From positions 5,828,001 through 5,892,000 of the forward strand of contig NZ_CP121464.1 in the NCBI RefSeq assembly GCF_029690045.1: a DNA stretch of 64,000 nt, written 5' to 3'. Position 1 is the first letter of the stretch, and each line of letters opens with the position of its first letter. A program made the position numbers and the translations under genes. This DNA is from Janthinobacterium rivuli. Its GTDB lineage: Bacteria > Pseudomonadota > Gammaproteobacteria > Burkholderiales > Burkholderiaceae_D. Positions 63,553 to 64,000 of the stretch are shown here, in pieces. The notes beneath the pieces were generated by a model. The model was not told where the DNA came from and ran no database searches. It was given only the letters and a program-made list of their open reading frames with translations.

Positions 63553-64000
63553 TTATTCGCGCTTCGACACCAGGGTCAGAATGTCGTAGCTGGCCACCAG
63601 TTCCTCGTTCTGGTTCGTCACTTGCACGTCCCACGCGACCACGCCCTGGCCGACGCCAAAGACGTCCTTGCGGTTGCGGTCGACCTTGCGCTTGCACGTC
63701 AGGCGTGCGCGGATGGTGTCGCCAATCGCCACCGGCGCGACGAAGCGCAGGTTGTCCAGGCCATAGTTGGCCAGCACGGGACCGACGCCAGGCGAGACGA
63801 ACAGGCCGGCGGCGGCCGACAGCACGAAGTAGCCGTGGGCGATGCGCTTGCCGAACTGCGATTCCTTGGCCGCGATTTCGTCGAAGTGCATGTAGAAGAA
63901 GTCGCCCGAGATGCCGCCGAAGGCGACGATGTCCGCTTCGCTGACGGTGCGGCGGTGCGTGAGCAGCGAGTCGCCCGTCTTCAAGTCCTCGAAGTGCTTA
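63553..64000 (-). CDS. paaZ: PaaZ C-terminal hydratase domain (partial, runs off the window)
   Basis: The frame is open to the window edge (…[19 protein letters not shown]), so this is the 3' end of a longer gene. The internal TTG is not a true start. The visible about 149 residues are a MaoC-type hot-dog domain with the catalytic motif G-D-F-F-Y-M-H-F-D and [18 protein letters not shown]. They match the C-terminal oxepin-CoA hydrolase domain of PaaZ of aerobic phenylacetate degradation. The N-terminal aldehyde dehydrogenase domain would lie beyond 64000. A stand-alone MaoC protein is less likely because of the upstream continuation. Confidence 0.85.
   Translation of the reverse strand, partial: KHFEDLKTGDSLLTHRRTVSEADIVAFGGISGDFFYMHFDEIAAKESQFGKRIAHGYFVLSAAAGLFVSPGVGPVLANYGLDNLRFVAPVAIGDTIRARLTCKRKVDRNRKDVFGVGQGVVAWDVQVTNQNEELVASYDILTLVSKRE

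Noticed and set aside
63553..63984. Complete stand-alone MaoC dehydratase
   Set aside because: The apparent start is a TTG inside a frame that continues to the window edge with PaaZ-like sequence, so a partial paaZ is the better reading.

Overview
The window looks like chromosomal DNA from a high-GC betaproteobacterium of the Oxalobacteraceae (Janthinobacterium/Massilia/Duganella type). This is inferred from protein style and gene content (kdpFABC, parE/parC, argH, paaZ, many secreted metalloproteases, T2SS/T4P-like genes), not from a marker gene. No rRNA, tRNA, CRISPR array, prophage or insertion sequence was recognised.

Layout. (1) 23-4686, minus strand: kdpFABC potassium pump operon with a 30-residue leader ORF. 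(2) 5060-12987, plus: parE, an HscC-type Hsp70, a membrane J-like protein and parC in one tight operon. It is preceded by a perfect LexA-box match and closed by a strong terminator. (3) 13147-16675: a LuxR-type HTH-only protein, an uncharacterised 115-aa protein, an M43 metalloprotease fused to a seven-repeat lectin-like propeller, and a secreted Ala/Lys-rich protein. (4) 16891-29218, minus: a large cluster of a small ORF, FabI-type reductase, outer-membrane factor, HlyD adaptor, RbbA-type ABC ATPase/permease, ABC-2 permease, a DUF3141 PHA-synthase-like protein, a MaoC-phosphotransacetylase fusion and acetate kinase. A perfect FNR box (TTGAT-N4-ATCAA) sits about 42 bp upstream of a predicted start site, so the cluster is probably induced at low oxygen. 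An intrinsic terminator separates the exporter genes from the DUF3141-pta-ack module.

(5) 29656-33120: an exported M64 peptidase, then a TetR-DUF418 pair with an operator over its promoter. (6) 33111-41090: secreted cyanophycinase, TonB-dependent receptor, RpiR regulator, M14 deacylase and YfcC-type carrier, which read as one scavenging locus for an extracellular aspartyl or acylated peptide substrate, possibly cyanophycin. (7) 41119-45712: alpha/beta hydrolase, GNAT, two tandem copies of a small membrane protein separated by a HEAT-repeat gene remnant, and argH. (8) 45765-49622: an ACT-like protein and a secreted M4 (thermolysin-type) protease. (9) 49870-58512: a compact ten-gene hybrid T4P/T2SS (MSHA-like) operon (F, E, PilM/N/O/P-like, secretin, three pseudopilins). 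(10) 58558-64000: M24 peptidase, paired REP-like hairpins, a porin / one-lobe phosphate-binding-like protein / chemoreceptor operon, and the 3' end of paaZ running off the window.

The points most worth following up are the FNR-controlled exporter plus acyl-phosphate/PHA-synthase-like cluster, the chaperone pair inside the topoisomerase IV operon under a LexA box, the lectin-protease fusion, and the cyanophycinase locus.
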